This document shows positions 44,304 through 54,303 of a stretch of DNA of 64,000 nt, one piece after another. Under the pieces are notes generated by a model. It searched no databases. It had not been told where the DNA came from and worked only from the letters and a program-made list of their open reading frames with translations. Made by a program: the position numbers and the translations under genes. This DNA is from Leptolyngbya sp. O-77 (lineage in GTDB: Bacteria; Cyanobacteriota; Cyanobacteriia; Elainellales; Elainellaceae), in contig NZ_AP017367.1 of assembly GCF_001548395.1 (NCBI RefSeq), positions 2,455,001-2,519,000 on the forward strand, given 5' to 3'. Position 1 is the stretch's first letter, and the number at the start of each line of letters is the position of its first letter.

Positions 44304-45194
44304 CTATCCCATAAAATCTGAAGCAACTAGCATAGAGCCAATGCCCGCGTCGGTAAAGATCTCCAGCAGCAGGGCGTGGGGCAGGCGGCCGTCGATGATG
44401 TGGGCTGCCTTGACTCCCTGGGCGAGCGATCGCACGCAGCAGTTGACCTTGGGAATCATGCCGCCGGAAACAATGCCCGACTCGATCAGCCGCCGCGCTT
44501 CCTGGATATCCAGTCGAGGAATCAGCGTCGAAAGGTCGTGGTAGTTTTTCAAAATGCCCGGTGTGTCGGTCATCAGAATCAGCTTTTCGGCTCCTAGCGC
44601 GGCGGCTAGTTCGCCTGCTACAGTGTCAGCATTGATGTTATAAGCTTGTCCTTTGTCGTCTGCCGCCACGCTAGACACGATGGGAATATAGCCTTCCCGC
44701 ACCAGCGCCTCGATCAGCTTGGTATCTATACTTTGCACCTCACCTACAAAGCCGATGCCCTCTTCGCCCTGGGGTCGCGCCTTGATCAGGTTCGCGTCTT
44801 TGCCGCATAGCCCGACCGCCGAGCCGCCCGCTTGGTTTACTAGCGCCACTAGCTCTTTATTCACCCGGCCCACTAACACCATTTCCACCACATCCATCGT
44901 GGCCGCATCGGTCACGCGCAACCCGTTTTTGAACTGCGCCTCGATGCCCAGCTTGTTCAGCCAAGTGTTGATTTCGGGGCCGCCGCCATGCACCACCACG
45001 GGCCGCAACCCCACGCAGGAAAGAAACACGATGTCGCGGATGACGGTTTCCTTGAGGTTGCTGTCTTTCATGGCTGCGCCGCCGTATTTCACCACCACGA
45101 CGCGCCCTGCAAACTGCTGAATGTAGGGCAGGGCTTCGCTAAGAACCCGAACGCGAGTGGCTTCGGCTTTTTCGATGTATTCGCTGGTCAGCAT
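44304..45194 (-). CDS. argB: acetylglutamate kinase
   Basis: 296 residues. Phosphorylates N-acetylglutamate in arginine synthesis. Motifs: VVVKYGGAAMKD (phosphate-binding), VVHGGGPEIN, NADTVAGELAAALGA and KLILMTDTPGIL. The N-terminal helix (~10-25) is present; in cyanobacteria this type of enzyme is arginine-sensitive and activated by the PII protein, so this copy is likely under nitrogen control through PII, a family-based inference. Confidence 0.96.
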   Translation of the reverse strand: MLTSEYIEKAEATRVRVLSEALPYIQQFAGRVVVVKYGGAAMKDSNLKETVIRDIVFLSCVGLRPVVVHGGGPEINTWLNKLGIEAQFKNGLRVTDAATMDVVEMVLVGRVNKELVALVNQAGGSAVGLCGKDANLIKARPQGEEGIGFVGEVQSIDTKLIEALVREGYIPIVSSVAADDKGQAYNINADTVAGELAAALGAEKLILMTDTPGILKNYHDLSTLIPRLDIQEARRLIESGIVSGGMIPKVNCCVRSLAQGVKAAHIIDGRLPHALLLEIFTDAGIGSMLVASDFMG

Positions 45195-45355
45195 GTCAAG
45201 ATGTCAAAGATTGAGGGTTGGGGATTGGGGACAGGGTGGATGAACAGCCTAAACCTACAGATCCCAAGTTTTAGCTTGCAAATTTTGATTTGAAAGCAGT
45301 TTATAGCAGATTGTGGTCGGGAAGTGTTGCGCCTTTTGCTGTTCGCTGCGGCCGA

Positions 45356-47500
45356 CTACGGGTTCGGAAACTGAACCGTGTTGGCGTTGAGCGATTGCTG
45401 TCGCCACTGCTCAATCCAAAGCTGGGCTGGCGCGTAGGCGGGGGTGCGGGGGGGAATGCCTTTGGCAATGGCGATCGCCCCTTCTAGGCTCTCGGCGGCG
45501 GTTTGCTGGGCAATTTGCAAGACCTGATCGCTCCATTCAGCAATTAGGCGATCCGCTTCGGCACGCTGGGTGCTGGTGGTGGGAATTCGGTCTGCGGTTT
45601 GAATCGCAGAAATCAGCATGGAGGGCGTACCGGCGCTGGCAGCGCTCTGGGCAAGTTGGAGCGTCGAGCGATCGACGGACGCGAAATCTCGCGGGTTGCC
45701 CTCGGCAGCATTGCTGACCCCAGAGGGCGCGGGCACCGTGCGGAGGGTAGACGGCAACCCGTTGTCTAGCACGACCGGATCAGACGGGCGCGGTGCAAAC
45801 ACAGGAACCGTTTCGACAGGGGGCGGCGTTTGTAGGGCAGTGAGTTGCTGCTGCCAAGTCTGGATGCGATCGCGGGCTTCGGCAGACAGGGCGCGACCAG
45901 AACCGATTTGGCGGGCAATGCTGATGGCCGCTTGCAGCGAATCGGCATCGCCTGCGCGGGCAATTTCCTCGGCCTGGGTCAGCGTGGGGCGGTCTTCTCG
46001 TAGCTCGATGTCGGTGATCCAGCGGCTGGCGAGGCGGCGGGCTTCGCGGCTGCGGGGATTCCCTTGGGGAATGTTGTTGACTTCGGCGATCGCCGCCCGC
46101 AAGTCGCTCACGGTGCCCAAATCCGCATATTGCTGGGCGCGGGACAGATGCACTAGATCCTGTAGCTCGACGCGCCAATAGCTAATCAACTGCTGGGCCT
46201 TGCCATAGAGCGGGCGATCGCGGCGAATGCGGAGCGCCTGGGCGATCGCGGCTTCGATATCCGAGGCGCTGCCGTCCCATGCCTGGGCCCGCGCCTGGGC
46301 CAAAGCGGTGAAGTCCTGAATTTCTGCCTGCACTCGCGCCCCTTCAGGAATCTTGCGAACCAGATCCATTGCGCCAGGCAGGTCGCGCCGATTCAGGTAC
46401 TCGTCTGCTAGATTCAGCACATCTTTGCCCAAGCTGTTGAGCAACCGCTGAGCCGCGGGATAGGCAGGGCTGGTTTTCTTGATTTCCTGCACCAGGGCGA
46501 TCGCCTCTAGCAGGTTACTCGCACCGCCACGCCGCGCCATTCGGCGAATCTGCGCCAATTTTTTGCCGTCTTCCCGCGAGGCCGTGACCAAATCCACCAT
46601 TTCCTGATATTTGGTGGTTTTCCAATATTCGTTGTCCACATCGAGCAGCTTCACCGCCAGATCAAAGGCTTTGGTGGGGTCGTCGTTAAACAGGGCTTCT
46701 TCTGCCTGCTTGTAGAGGGCTTCGGCGGTTGCCCAAGTCTTCTTCCAGGACTGGATGCGCTGCTCGACTTGGGCAAAGGCGGGCGTGTTGTCGGGAATGC
46801 GCTCGGCGATGGCGATCGCCCCCTGAAGATCGCCCTTGTGAAAGGCTTTCTCAGCCAGTTTCAAGATATCGTCTGACCACTGCGCGATGTAGCGATCGGC
46901 TTCGGGACGCATGGCGTGGTTGGGCGGCAGCGTATTCACCAGGGCGATCGCCTCCAGCAGGTCGTCCACCGTTTGCTTATTAGACGCAAGCTGGGCGCAG
47001 TAAATCCGCAGAGAAGCCGAGGCCGTCGGCCAGAAAATCGACGGACAGTTGGGCAGTGCGGGCAGTTTGAACAGCAGCGCCGCCGCCAGCACGCCCGCCC
47101 CAATGCAGCCCGTCGTCGCCGCCAAAACCCAAAGCTGCCAGCTTGTGAAAAACCGCACCAGGGGACTGCGGGGCCGCACCGATGGTTCATCCCTGTTGCG
47201 GTCGGTGGGCACGGCAGGAAGCGTCTGAACCTTGGGCGATCGCGCAACCGAAGGCACAACCCGTAGCGGGGGCTGGGCAGACGACGGCATCCCTTCGCCA
47301 AACGGGCGATCGCGCCGAGCAGACGCAGCCCGACTGCGCGACTCGTACCGACCTGTCTCTCGCGGCGGGGCATCTGCGGGCCGAGCGCTCCGAGCCGCGC
47401 CCCGACGAGTCCTAGCGTTTTGGGACGCAGGCAAACGGCTGGGCAGGCGACGCACCTTGTCTGCCTCCCCGTCTCCTGATGCCTGTCGGTTTCTCGTCAT
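45356..47500 (-). CDS. large membrane-anchored protein with repeated AIxxAxxIP units
   Basis: 714 residues. A basic, disordered N-terminal region (~1-115, rich in Arg/Ser/Pro) is followed by a TM helix (~122-144, LWVLAATTGCIGAGVLAAALLF), then a long extracytoplasmic helical part. It contains at least six degenerate repeats of the form AI-x-A-x2-IP-x-(N/T)-x-P-x3-A-x6-W (LLEAIALVNTLPPNH, LQGAIAIAERIPDNTP, LRAAIAEVNNIPQGNP, LISAIQTADRIPTTS, LEGAIAIAKGIPPRTP). Similar cyanobacterial proteins are often labelled chromosome-segregation ATPase, but no ATP-binding motif is visible. Function unknown. Confidence 0.7.
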   Translation of the reverse strand: MTRNRQASGDGEADKVRRLPSRLPASQNARTRRGAARSARPADAPPRETGRYESRSRAASARRDRPFGEGMPSSAQPPLRVVPSVARSPKVQTLPAVPTDRNRDEPSVRPRSPLVRFFTSWQLWVLAATTGCIGAGVLAAALLFKLPALPNCPSIFWPTASASLRIYCAQLASNKQTVDDLLEAIALVNTLPPNHAMRPEADRYIAQWSDDILKLAEKAFHKGDLQGAIAIAERIPDNTPAFAQVEQRIQSWKKTWATAEALYKQAEEALFNDDPTKAFDLAVKLLDVDNEYWKTTKYQEMVDLVTASREDGKKLAQIRRMARRGGASNLLEAIALVQEIKKTSPAYPAAQRLLNSLGKDVLNLADEYLNRRDLPGAMDLVRKIPEGARVQAEIQDFTALAQARAQAWDGSASDIEAAIAQALRIRRDRPLYGKAQQLISYWRVELQDLVHLSRAQQYADLGTVSDLRAAIAEVNNIPQGNPRSREARRLASRWITDIELREDRPTLTQAEEIARAGDADSLQAAISIARQIGSGRALSAEARDRIQTWQQQLTALQTPPPVETVPVFAPRPSDPVVLDNGLPSTLRTVPAPSGVSNAAEGNPRDFASVDRSTLQLAQSAASAGTPSMLISAIQTADRIPTTSTQRAEADRLIAEWSDQVLQIAQQTAAESLEGAIAIAKGIPPRTPAYAPAQLWIEQWRQQSLNANTVQFPNP

Positions 47501-47864
47501 GCCCTACCTTCTGTCTGACCTTTTTCTCAGTTCTAAACCCTGGTGCTAAACCTTCAACGGTCTGGTGCAATGGGCTTAGCGCTCTGGCAGTCGCTATTCT
47601 AGTGCATCTAGGCTAGCTCGTTTCCAGAGAATAGCGGAACTCAACGGGTTTGACTGTCAGCTTGCTCACCTGACTCAGCCCCGTCCGCCGGGGTTGATGC
47701 TGACCTGGCAGCCCTGAGGCTCTCACCGCAGGCACCTAACACCAGCCTTCATCCGTGGCGCTCCGGATAAAACTGCTCGAGGCCGCGAATATGCATAGAC
47801 TGATTACAAAATCGCAAGTCCAAAATTGCAAATCCAAAATCAAGAATTGCCATAAGTCCTGATT
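47501..47864. other. intergenic region, with CCAAAATC-type repeats near its end
   Basis: 364 bases without a gene. The part at 47805-47850 contains AAGTCCAAAATTGCAAATCC-like repeat units. No promoter is assigned. Confidence 0.4.
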
Positions 47865-48935
47865 CTAAGAGATTTTGGGCGAACAGCTACTGGCAGGGGG
47901 GGGCTGCAATCTAAATAGGCATAGAATGCGAAGCTGCACAGACAGACGATATAGCAACAGAGACGCGCCCAGTCCAAGGGCTGTGCCCACAATGATGTGA
48001 ATGACAGGCTGGTTAAGGTTCATCCCTTTTTGCAGGACAATCCTGGTTGCGGCAGTAAAAATCGTATGAGCCACAAAAATTTCTAAGGAGCGCAGCCCCC
48101 AAGTTTGCAGAAAGGAAATTCGCTGGAGATCCTCTAGATAAGCGGCAAGCGACAGGCTGGCAACAATACCCAGCACCGCCAGCGGAAACAGCCAGGCTTC
48201 GAGGCTGGTCAGATTGACGATGGCAGCCAGCGCAATGAGACTGAACCCCAAAAAGGCGCTGGGCAGCAGGATCGAACGCTGCACCTTTTGCAGCCGCCCA
48301 ACCCAATCAACCCCGCTGGCGATCGCCCCCAAGGCAAAGTAAACTGCGTTGAGCCGAATCATGTACAGCACCGGCCAGGGGCCAAGGCTGAGGTCGATAA
48401 ACTCGGAGGCAAACAGCAGCGCAAATCCTGCGAAGCACACTGCAACAGGAACCTTCAGCTTTCGCAGCAGCAGGTACACGAGCGAAACCGCAAACAAGAC
48501 GTAGAGAAACCAGAATTGCAAAATTGGGGAATAGACGATGCGCCAAAGGCTGCTCAGGGGCTGGTCGCTGATGCCTGCGAGGTGGCGCAGCGTTTCCTGA
48601 ATTGCGGACCACAGGAAATAGGGATAGGCGATCGCCCGCAGTTTGCTAGAAACCACTGTGCCGAGCGGTTTTGAGACGGAACGCTCGGCGAGGTAGCCAG
48701 ACAGAAAAAAGAACAGGGGCATGTGGAAGGCATAGATCCACTGGTCGAGGGCTTGAGTTAGGGCGTTTTCCTGCAAAACAGTGCCAGTTAGCCCCCGGAG
48801 GACGTGCCCAAAAACCACCAGAAAGATGCCGATGCCCTTTGCATAGTCAATCAAAGCGATGCGCTGGGACTGAGCGCCGGTGCAGGATGCATCAACCGTC
48901 GCCCGACCGAGTGCAGAAATGCCTGGCGGATTCAT
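47865..48935 (-). CDS. acyltransferase family 3 membrane protein
   Basis: 356 residues with about ten TM helices. The N-terminal part carries the acyltransferase_3 signature (IDYAKGIGIFLVVFGHVLRG, with the catalytic His, and HMPLFFFLSGYL). Such enzymes O-acetylate or O-succinylate extracellular polysaccharides or glycans. The target here is not known; no polysaccharide cluster is next to it. Confidence 0.85.
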   Translation of the reverse strand: MNPPGISALGRATVDASCTGAQSQRIALIDYAKGIGIFLVVFGHVLRGLTGTVLQENALTQALDQWIYAFHMPLFFFLSGYLAERSVSKPLGTVVSSKLRAIAYPYFLWSAIQETLRHLAGISDQPLSSLWRIVYSPILQFWFLYVLFAVSLVYLLLRKLKVPVAVCFAGFALLFASEFIDLSLGPWPVLYMIRLNAVYFALGAIASGVDWVGRLQKVQRSILLPSAFLGFSLIALAAIVNLTSLEAWLFPLAVLGIVASLSLAAYLEDLQRISFLQTWGLRSLEIFVAHTIFTAATRIVLQKGMNLNQPVIHIIVGTALGLGASLLLYRLSVQLRILCLFRLQPPPASSCSPKIS

Positions 48936-49236
48936 GATGTCGATTGGTCAAGATTGATGAACGGGAGTCCCATCAGGGTTTGGATTCAAAGACAGCACAG
49001 ATCCGGCAGGGTACAGATTTGGGGGTTTAGCAGAGTGCATAGAAAGGGCGATCGCCCTCTAGCCCTCTCAGTAGTTTTTCTAGGACTTGCCTACGTATAT
49101 TTACAGTTCATCCAGATCTTAAAGGAGGATCGCAAAGTTCTGAAATAGCCTGCACAACATTTTTTCAGGCAACGGATTAGCCACAGATCAGCGGCAGCCT
49201 GATGGCAACAGGGCTGTAGCGGAAAAATAAAAGCAT
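48936..49236. other. intergenic region between acyltransferase gene and hslO terminator
   Basis: About 300 bases. No gene is supported. A HIP1 site lies at 49048-49055, and no promoter is assigned. Confidence 0.35.
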
Positions 49237-49278
49237 CGAAAAAATAAAACCGGGCCATCAAGAGTCCATAGCCCGGTT
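49237..49278 (-). terminator. Rho-independent terminator downstream of hslO
   Basis: On the minus strand an 8-base perfect stem AACCGGGC / GCCCGGTT (49271-49278 and 49248-49255) with a 15-base loop is followed by TTATTTTTTC. This is a standard intrinsic terminator for hslO, 47 bases after its stop. Confidence 0.88.
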
Positions 49279-49324
49279 CGAGAGGCCGATTCGAGAGGTA
49301 GGTTTCGCAGTCAGGCAGCGGCGG

Positions 49325-50227
49325 CTAGCCAACCGATTCGGTTTGCAACTCTTGAATCAACTGCTCCAGCTCGTTGCTGCTAGCACGATAGACTTCGTTG
49401 CAGAAATGGCAGGTGGCTTCTGCACCATCGTCTTTAGCGATCATGTCGCGCAGTTCCTCTTCGCCGAGCAACTTCAGTGCGCCCAGCATCCGGTCAAACG
49501 TGCAGCCGCAGTGAAACCGCAGCATTTGGCTTTCGGGCAAGATTTCCAAATCCATATCGCCCATCAGGTCGGCGAAAATTTGCGGCAGGGTCTTCCCGTC
49601 CTTGAGCAAGCTGGTAAAGCCAGATAGCGCAGCCAGTCGAGATTCTAGCTTTTCGACCAGAGCTTCGTCGCGGGCTGCCTTGGGCAACACCTGCACCAGC
49701 ATTCCGCCCGCTGCCGTCACCCCGTCCGGATCGACAAACACGCCCACCAGCAGTGCCGACGGCGTTTGCTCCGACACGACGAGATAATTCGCCACGTCTT
49801 CGCCAATCTCGCCCGACACCAGTTCCACAGTGCTGGAATAAGGGTAGCCAAAGCCGATGTCGCGCACCACGTAGAGAAATCCTTCGGAGCCAACCGCCGC
49901 GCCCACGTCGAGTTTCCCCCGACTGTTGGTAGGGAGTTCTACCCCAGGATTTTGCACATAGCCGCGCACGGTGCCATCTAGCCCCGCATCCGCAAAGACT
50001 ACCCCCAAGGGGCCGTTGCCGCGCACGCGAATGTTGACCCGCGATTCGGGCCGCTTCATGCTGGAGGCCAGCAGCAGCCCGGAAACCATTGTCCGCCCCA
50101 GGGCAGCCGTGGCGACATAGGAAAGCTGGTGGCGCTGGCGGGCTTCTTCTGTGAGGCGGGTGGTGACTGCGCCCACAACCCGAATGCCACCTCTGGCTGC
50201 GGTTGCCCGCACGAGCTGATCTGCCAT
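49325..50227 (-). CDS. hslO: redox-regulated chaperonin Hsp33
   Basis: 300 residues. A heat- and oxidation-activated holding chaperone of the cytoplasm. The C-terminal zinc-binding cysteines are present as HCGCTFDRM and TCHFCNEVY (CxC ... CxxC), the redox switch. The ATG at 50227 starts MADQLVRATAARGG; the frame extends eight codons further to 50251, but those residues are not family-like. An intrinsic terminator follows it. Confidence 0.95.
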   Translation of the reverse strand: MADQLVRATAARGGIRVVGAVTTRLTEEARQRHQLSYVATAALGRTMVSGLLLASSMKRPESRVNIRVRGNGPLGVVFADAGLDGTVRGYVQNPGVELPTNSRGKLDVGAAVGSEGFLYVVRDIGFGYPYSSTVELVSGEIGEDVANYLVVSEQTPSALLVGVFVDPDGVTAAGGMLVQVLPKAARDEALVEKLESRLAALSGFTSLLKDGKTLPQIFADLMGDMDLEILPESQMLRFHCGCTFDRMLGALKLLGEEELRDMIAKDDGAEATCHFCNEVYRASSNELEQLIQELQTESVG

Positions 50228-50727
50228 GTTGAAATACTTCTTAATACACACTCCTATTTTACCGATTTAGGGGCGGGTCGGTTTGAATGAATGCTTCGTC
50301 AGGAATTCATGATTTTGCGCTGAGTGTCGGGCTAAGATTGGGGAAACTCTAGGTAATCCATTAAGTGATTCAACGGAGTCTAGATTTTGAATAAACGGTA
50401 TAAATAGCTTCTGAAAGGCAAGTCTCTGGAATCCCAAAGCGTTTGGGGTTTTGAGAAATGACCGGATCAGGTTTTTTGAAACTTGAATCTGTCTGTATGA
50501 CTGCGGATACAAGCGCCTTAGTGTAGACCTAGCGACCGGAAACTAGCGACTAGAAATCGCGAAAGACAACACAAGTTCGCTGGGGCACTGAACTTCGATC
50601 GCCCTAGTCTACAAACCTGTGAATACCCATCTGTTCGTAAAACGGCGTTTGCTGCCCTGGCACTGGGCTTGCAACAGGCTGTGGACTCCAAGCTTGCTCC
50701 TGTGCTTCTCTAACCCTGAATCTCCGG
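50228..50727. other. intergenic region between divergent hslO and ppx/gppA
   Basis: 500 bases without a supported gene; a minus-strand open frame at 50267-50512 has no family-like content. Promoters of both divergent genes should be here. None is assigned with confidence. Confidence 0.4.
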
Positions 50728-52398
50728 ATGATTAGTGTGTTCTCTAAGCGCAACAGTGTGCTGCCAACCCCAATGTCTTCTGCCGTGATTCAAGACCGTA
50801 TTCTGGCTGCGATTGATGTTGGGACGAACTCAATCCACATGGTGGTGGTGAAGATTGACCCCACGCTGCCCGCATTCACCATCATTAATCGAGAAAAAAC
50901 GACGGTGCGTCTGGGCGATCGCGATCGCGCGACAGGCAATCTGACTCAGGCGGCCATGCAACGGGCGATCGCCACGCTGCGCCGCTGCCAAGACATTGCC
51001 CAGACGCTCCATGCCGAGGCGATCGTGGCCGTAGCCACCAGCGCCGTGCGCGAAGCCCCCAATGGACGCGACTTTTTGCAACTAGTAGAAAACGAGCTGG
51101 GGCTGGAAATTGACCTGATTTCGGGTCAGGAAGAGGCCCGGCGAATTTATCTGGGCGTACTGTCGGGGATGGCCTTTAACGAGCAGCCCCATGCGATTAT
51201 CGACATCGGCGGCGGCTCGACGGAGCTAATCTTGGGCGACGGCCATGAGCCGCGCTGCCTCACCAGCACCAAAGTCGGCGCAGTCCGGCTGACGACGGAA
51301 ATGGTCAGCACCGACCCCATCAGCAGCAGTGAGTTTAACTATTTGCGAGCTTATGTGCGCGGTATGTTGGAGCGCTCGGTGGACGAACTGCTGAGCAAAG
51401 TTCGCGCTGGGGAAACGCCGCGCTTAGTAGGAACCTCCGGCACCATTGAAACGCTGGCCGCCCTGCACGCCCGCGAGCACACGGGCACCGTGCCCGATCC
51501 GCTGCATGGTTATCAAATTCCCCTGGCCGACTTGCGCGAAATGGTGACTCGGCTGCGCCGCATGACGATGGCCGAGCGAGCCGCCTTGCCAGGAATGTCG
51601 GATCGGCGGGCAGAGATTATCGTGGCGGGGGCGCTGATTTTGCAGGAAGCGATGGAGCTACTGCGGCTGGATTCGGTAACGATTTGCGAGCGATCGCTCC
51701 GGGAAGGGCTGGTCGTGGACTGGATGCTGACCCACGGGCTGATCGAAGACCGCCTGCGTTTCCAAAGCTCGATTCGCCAGCGCAGCGTCCTCCGTGCCGC
51801 TCAAAAATATCAGGTGAACCTGCCCTATGCTGAACGGGTGGCGACCCTGGCCCTTAGCCTGTTTGACCAGACCCAGGGCATCTTACACAACTGGGGACAC
51901 GAGGAGCGAGAGCTGCTGTGGGCAGCCGCCATGTTGCACAACTGTGGACACTTTATCAGCCACTCTGCCCACCACAAGCATTCCTACTACCTGATTCGCA
52001 ATGGTGACCTGCTGGGTTATACAGAGATTGAAATCGAGGCGATCGCCAATTTGTCTCGCTATCACCGCAAAAGCTGTCCCAAGAAAAAGCACGACAACTA
52101 CCGCAGCCTGACGACCAAAAAGCACCGAAAAGTCGTCGAACAGCTCAACACGCTGCTGCGGATGGCGGTCGCCCTGGATCGTCGCCAAATCGGCGCAATC
52201 GACCGCATCACCTGCGAGGTAGTGCCCGCTCACCAGGAGTTTCGCCTGCTAATCCATCCAACCCACCCCAACGACGACTGCGCTCTGGAACTGTGGAGCC
52301 TGGATGGCAAAAAGGGCTGTTTTGAAGAAGAATTTGGGCTGAAAGTCGTGCCTCAGCTAGTGCTGTTGCCCCCTGACGCTGGCTCCTACTTGAGCTAG
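50728..52398 (+). CDS. ppx: exopolyphosphatase / guanosine pentaphosphatase (Ppx/GppA)
   Basis: 556 residues. Actin-like ASKHA phosphatase with AAIDVGTNSIHMVVVKID (phosphate 1), the Glu of GQEEARRIYLG, IDIGGGSTELI (phosphate 2) and a C-terminal HD-like helical domain (LLWAAAMLHNCGHFISHSAHHKHS). It degrades polyphosphate and/or pppGpp, tying phosphate stores to the stringent response. The start may be 50728 or ATG 50773 (MSSAVIQDRI); neither has a strong Shine-Dalgarno. Confidence 0.9.
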   Translation: MISVFSKRNSVLPTPMSSAVIQDRILAAIDVGTNSIHMVVVKIDPTLPAFTIINREKTTVRLGDRDRATGNLTQAAMQRAIATLRRCQDIAQTLHAEAIVAVATSAVREAPNGRDFLQLVENELGLEIDLISGQEEARRIYLGVLSGMAFNEQPHAIIDIGGGSTELILGDGHEPRCLTSTKVGAVRLTTEMVSTDPISSSEFNYLRAYVRGMLERSVDELLSKVRAGETPRLVGTSGTIETLAALHAREHTGTVPDPLHGYQIPLADLREMVTRLRRMTMAERAALPGMSDRRAEIIVAGALILQEAMELLRLDSVTICERSLREGLVVDWMLTHGLIEDRLRFQSSIRQRSVLRAAQKYQVNLPYAERVATLALSLFDQTQGILHNWGHEERELLWAAAMLHNCGHFISHSAHHKHSYYLIRNGDLLGYTEIEIEAIANLSRYHRKSCPKKKHDNYRSLTTKKHRKVVEQLNTLLRMAVALDRRQIGAIDRITCEVVPAHQEFRLLIHPTHPNDDCALELWSLDGKKGCFEEEFGLKVVPQLVLLPPDAGSYLS

Positions 52399-52664
52399 GG
52401 CTGTGATGAAAGAGCGGTTTGGTACGGGAATGAGAACCCAGCGAGTCCAAAAAACCGACCCCCACTCCTGAATCGCTTGCCATACCATAATGACTGTCAG
52501 CCATCAGTCGTCTGAGGTTCGGAAACGCCCCGTCCAACCAACCAGCTAAACCAACAAAAGCTCACTCCCTTATCGGAAGTGTTGGCGAGGCAACGACTCA
52601 GACGATAACCCTAACTAGCGTTAATTCCACATTCTTAAACTATTGTTTCTAGGAGGCGATGGAT

Positions 52665-53105
52665 ATGGCACTCGTTCGATGGGAACCATTCCGTGAGATT
52701 GAAACGCTACAACGGCAAATGAATCGGCTGTTTGATGAGTTCCTGCCAGCGACTACAGAAAACCACAAGCTGACCAGCTTCATGCCGCTGGCAGAGATGG
52801 AAGAAACGGGTGAAGCGATTCACCTGAGGCTGGAAGTTCCTGGCATGGATGCCAAAGACCTCAATGTTGAGGTTTCGGCAGAGTCCGTTAGCATCAGCGG
52901 CGAACGCAAGTCGGAAAGCAAAACCGAAGAAAAAGGCATGACCCGAACGGAGTTCCGCTATGGCAAGTTTCAGCGGGTGATTCCGTTGCCGAGCCGCATC
53001 CAAAACGATAAGGTAACGGCTGAATACAAGGACGGTATCTTGAACCTAACCTTGCCGAAGGCCGAGGAAGAAAAAAATCGCGTCGTCAAGGTGAGCCTTG
53101 GTTGA
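52665..53105 (+). CDS. hspA: small heat-shock protein, Hsp20/alpha-crystallin family
   Basis: 146 residues. The alpha-crystallin domain (~45-135) includes IHLRLEVPGMDAKDLNVEVS and the AEYKDGILNLTLPK end. AGGAGG at 52651-52656 fits the ATG at 52665 (eight bases), so MALVRWEPF is the start and not the ATG at 52659. sHsps hold unfolding proteins and, in cyanobacteria, protect membranes and phycobilisomes in heat. It is followed by a strong terminator. Confidence 0.95.
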   Translation: MALVRWEPFREIETLQRQMNRLFDEFLPATTENHKLTSFMPLAEMEETGEAIHLRLEVPGMDAKDLNVEVSAESVSISGERKSESKTEEKGMTRTEFRYGKFQRVIPLPSRIQNDKVTAEYKDGILNLTLPKAEEEKNRVVKVSLG

Positions 53106-53283
53106 GGGAGAGTTCTAGGTAACCTCCCGGTTGCTTCCCCCGCCGGGGTTGCGGCGAGCCAAGATAGTCCGTCTAGCTGCTAAACAGCACGCAAGAGGTC
53201 ACTTATTGAAGACCTCCTCAAGCGTGAGTCGCTGCTGTGAGTCGCTGCGCTGCTATTGGCTCAGCAAGCTCACGTTGAACCTG

Positions 53284-53344
53284 GAGAGCAACGAGCCATT
53301 TACCCTTAGGGCTGACAGGGCAATGGAGTTGCTCTCTTTTTTTT
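53284..53344 (+). terminator. Rho-independent terminator after hspA
   Basis: A 9-base perfect stem GAGAGCAAC (53284-53292) / GTTGCTCTC (53328-53336) is followed by eight T bases (53337-53344). It lies about 180 bases after the hspA stop. The DNA between also holds short hairpins such as GAGGTC/GACCTC near 53192-53213. Confidence 0.85.
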
Positions 53345-53453
53345 GACTTACGCAGCCAGACGATAGTCCTGGTTTTTGTTGACGGTGTGATGTGCGGCGC
53401 AAAAAGCGGGAAACCTTACTAGCGATTTAGGCAATTCACGCAATTTACGCAAT

Positions 53454-54239
53454 TTACAACTCCACGATTACTGGCGTGTGGTCGCTGGGCTTTTCTAGCT
53501 GGCGCGGCGCTTTGTCGATGATGCAGCTTTTGGCCTCGGCATAGAGCGGCGGGCTGAGGTAGTGGTGGTCGATACGCCAGCCCAAGTTGCGGCGAAAGGC
53601 TGCGGCGCGGTAGTCCCACCAGCTAAACTGTCCGTCTTCCTGGTTAAACTTGCGAAACGCATCCGCCAGCCCCAAGTCGAGAATGGCCCGCAGCGCCTGC
53701 CGTTCGGCATCGGTAGCCATGACTTCTTTTTCGCGCCCGGTGGGGTCGTGGATATCTCGATCTTCCAGCGCCACGTTGAAATCGCCGCAAACCAGGAGTT
53801 TGGGATTCTCCTCCAGCAGCTTTGCCAAATACTCGCGCAGCACCGCCAGCCAGTTTAGCTTGTAGGTGTATTTGTCGCTGCCGACGCTGGAGCCGTTGGG
53901 CACGTAGAGGTTAACAATGCGAACCTGATCGAGAACGCCTGTGATGACTCGCTTCTGTTCATCAAACGGCGCGGCGATCGCCCCTCCTAGCACAGGCTCG
54001 AACCCACAACTGACCGACTCCAGCGGCGTTTTGCTGATCAGCGCCACACCGTTGTAGGACTTTTGCCCAGAGACGTAGCAGGTATACCCCAAATCGGTAA
54101 ACGCAGCCAGCGGAAAGTCAGCATCCACTACCTTCGTTTCCTGAGCGCACAGCACATCCACCGGATTCTCCGTCAGCCAGTTGATGACGTGTTCTAGACG
54201 GGTGCGAATGGAGTTGACATTCCAGGTGGCGATCTTCAT
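53454..54239 (-). CDS. xth: exodeoxyribonuclease III (AP endonuclease)
   Basis: 261 residues. Motifs of the Exo III/APE1 class: MKIATWNVNSIRTR, CAQETKV (metal-binding Glu), VCGDFNVALEDRDIHDP and PSDHTPVIVEL (catalytic His). It cuts at abasic sites in base-excision repair. Together with the family-4 UDG and the XPA-like gene downstream, three DNA-repair genes lie within 6 kb, but they are not one operon. Confidence 0.95.
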   Translation of the reverse strand: MKIATWNVNSIRTRLEHVINWLTENPVDVLCAQETKVVDADFPLAAFTDLGYTCYVSGQKSYNGVALISKTPLESVSCGFEPVLGGAIAAPFDEQKRVITGVLDQVRIVNLYVPNGSSVGSDKYTYKLNWLAVLREYLAKLLEENPKLLVCGDFNVALEDRDIHDPTGREKEVMATDAERQALRAILDLGLADAFRKFNQEDGQFSWWDYRAAAFRRNLGWRIDHHYLSPPLYAEAKSCIIDKAPRQLEKPSDHTPVIVEL

Positions 54240-54303
54240 GCGGGAGAACGGGAGAGGGCGTGATGAGTAGTTTACTGCATCCCTCCGTCACTCCATGACT
54301 CCA

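Noticed and set aside
52565..52664. Possible RNA thermometer in the hspA leader
   Set aside because: Small stems such as AAAC/GTTT are present but none masks the AGGAGG ribosome site, so it is not supported.
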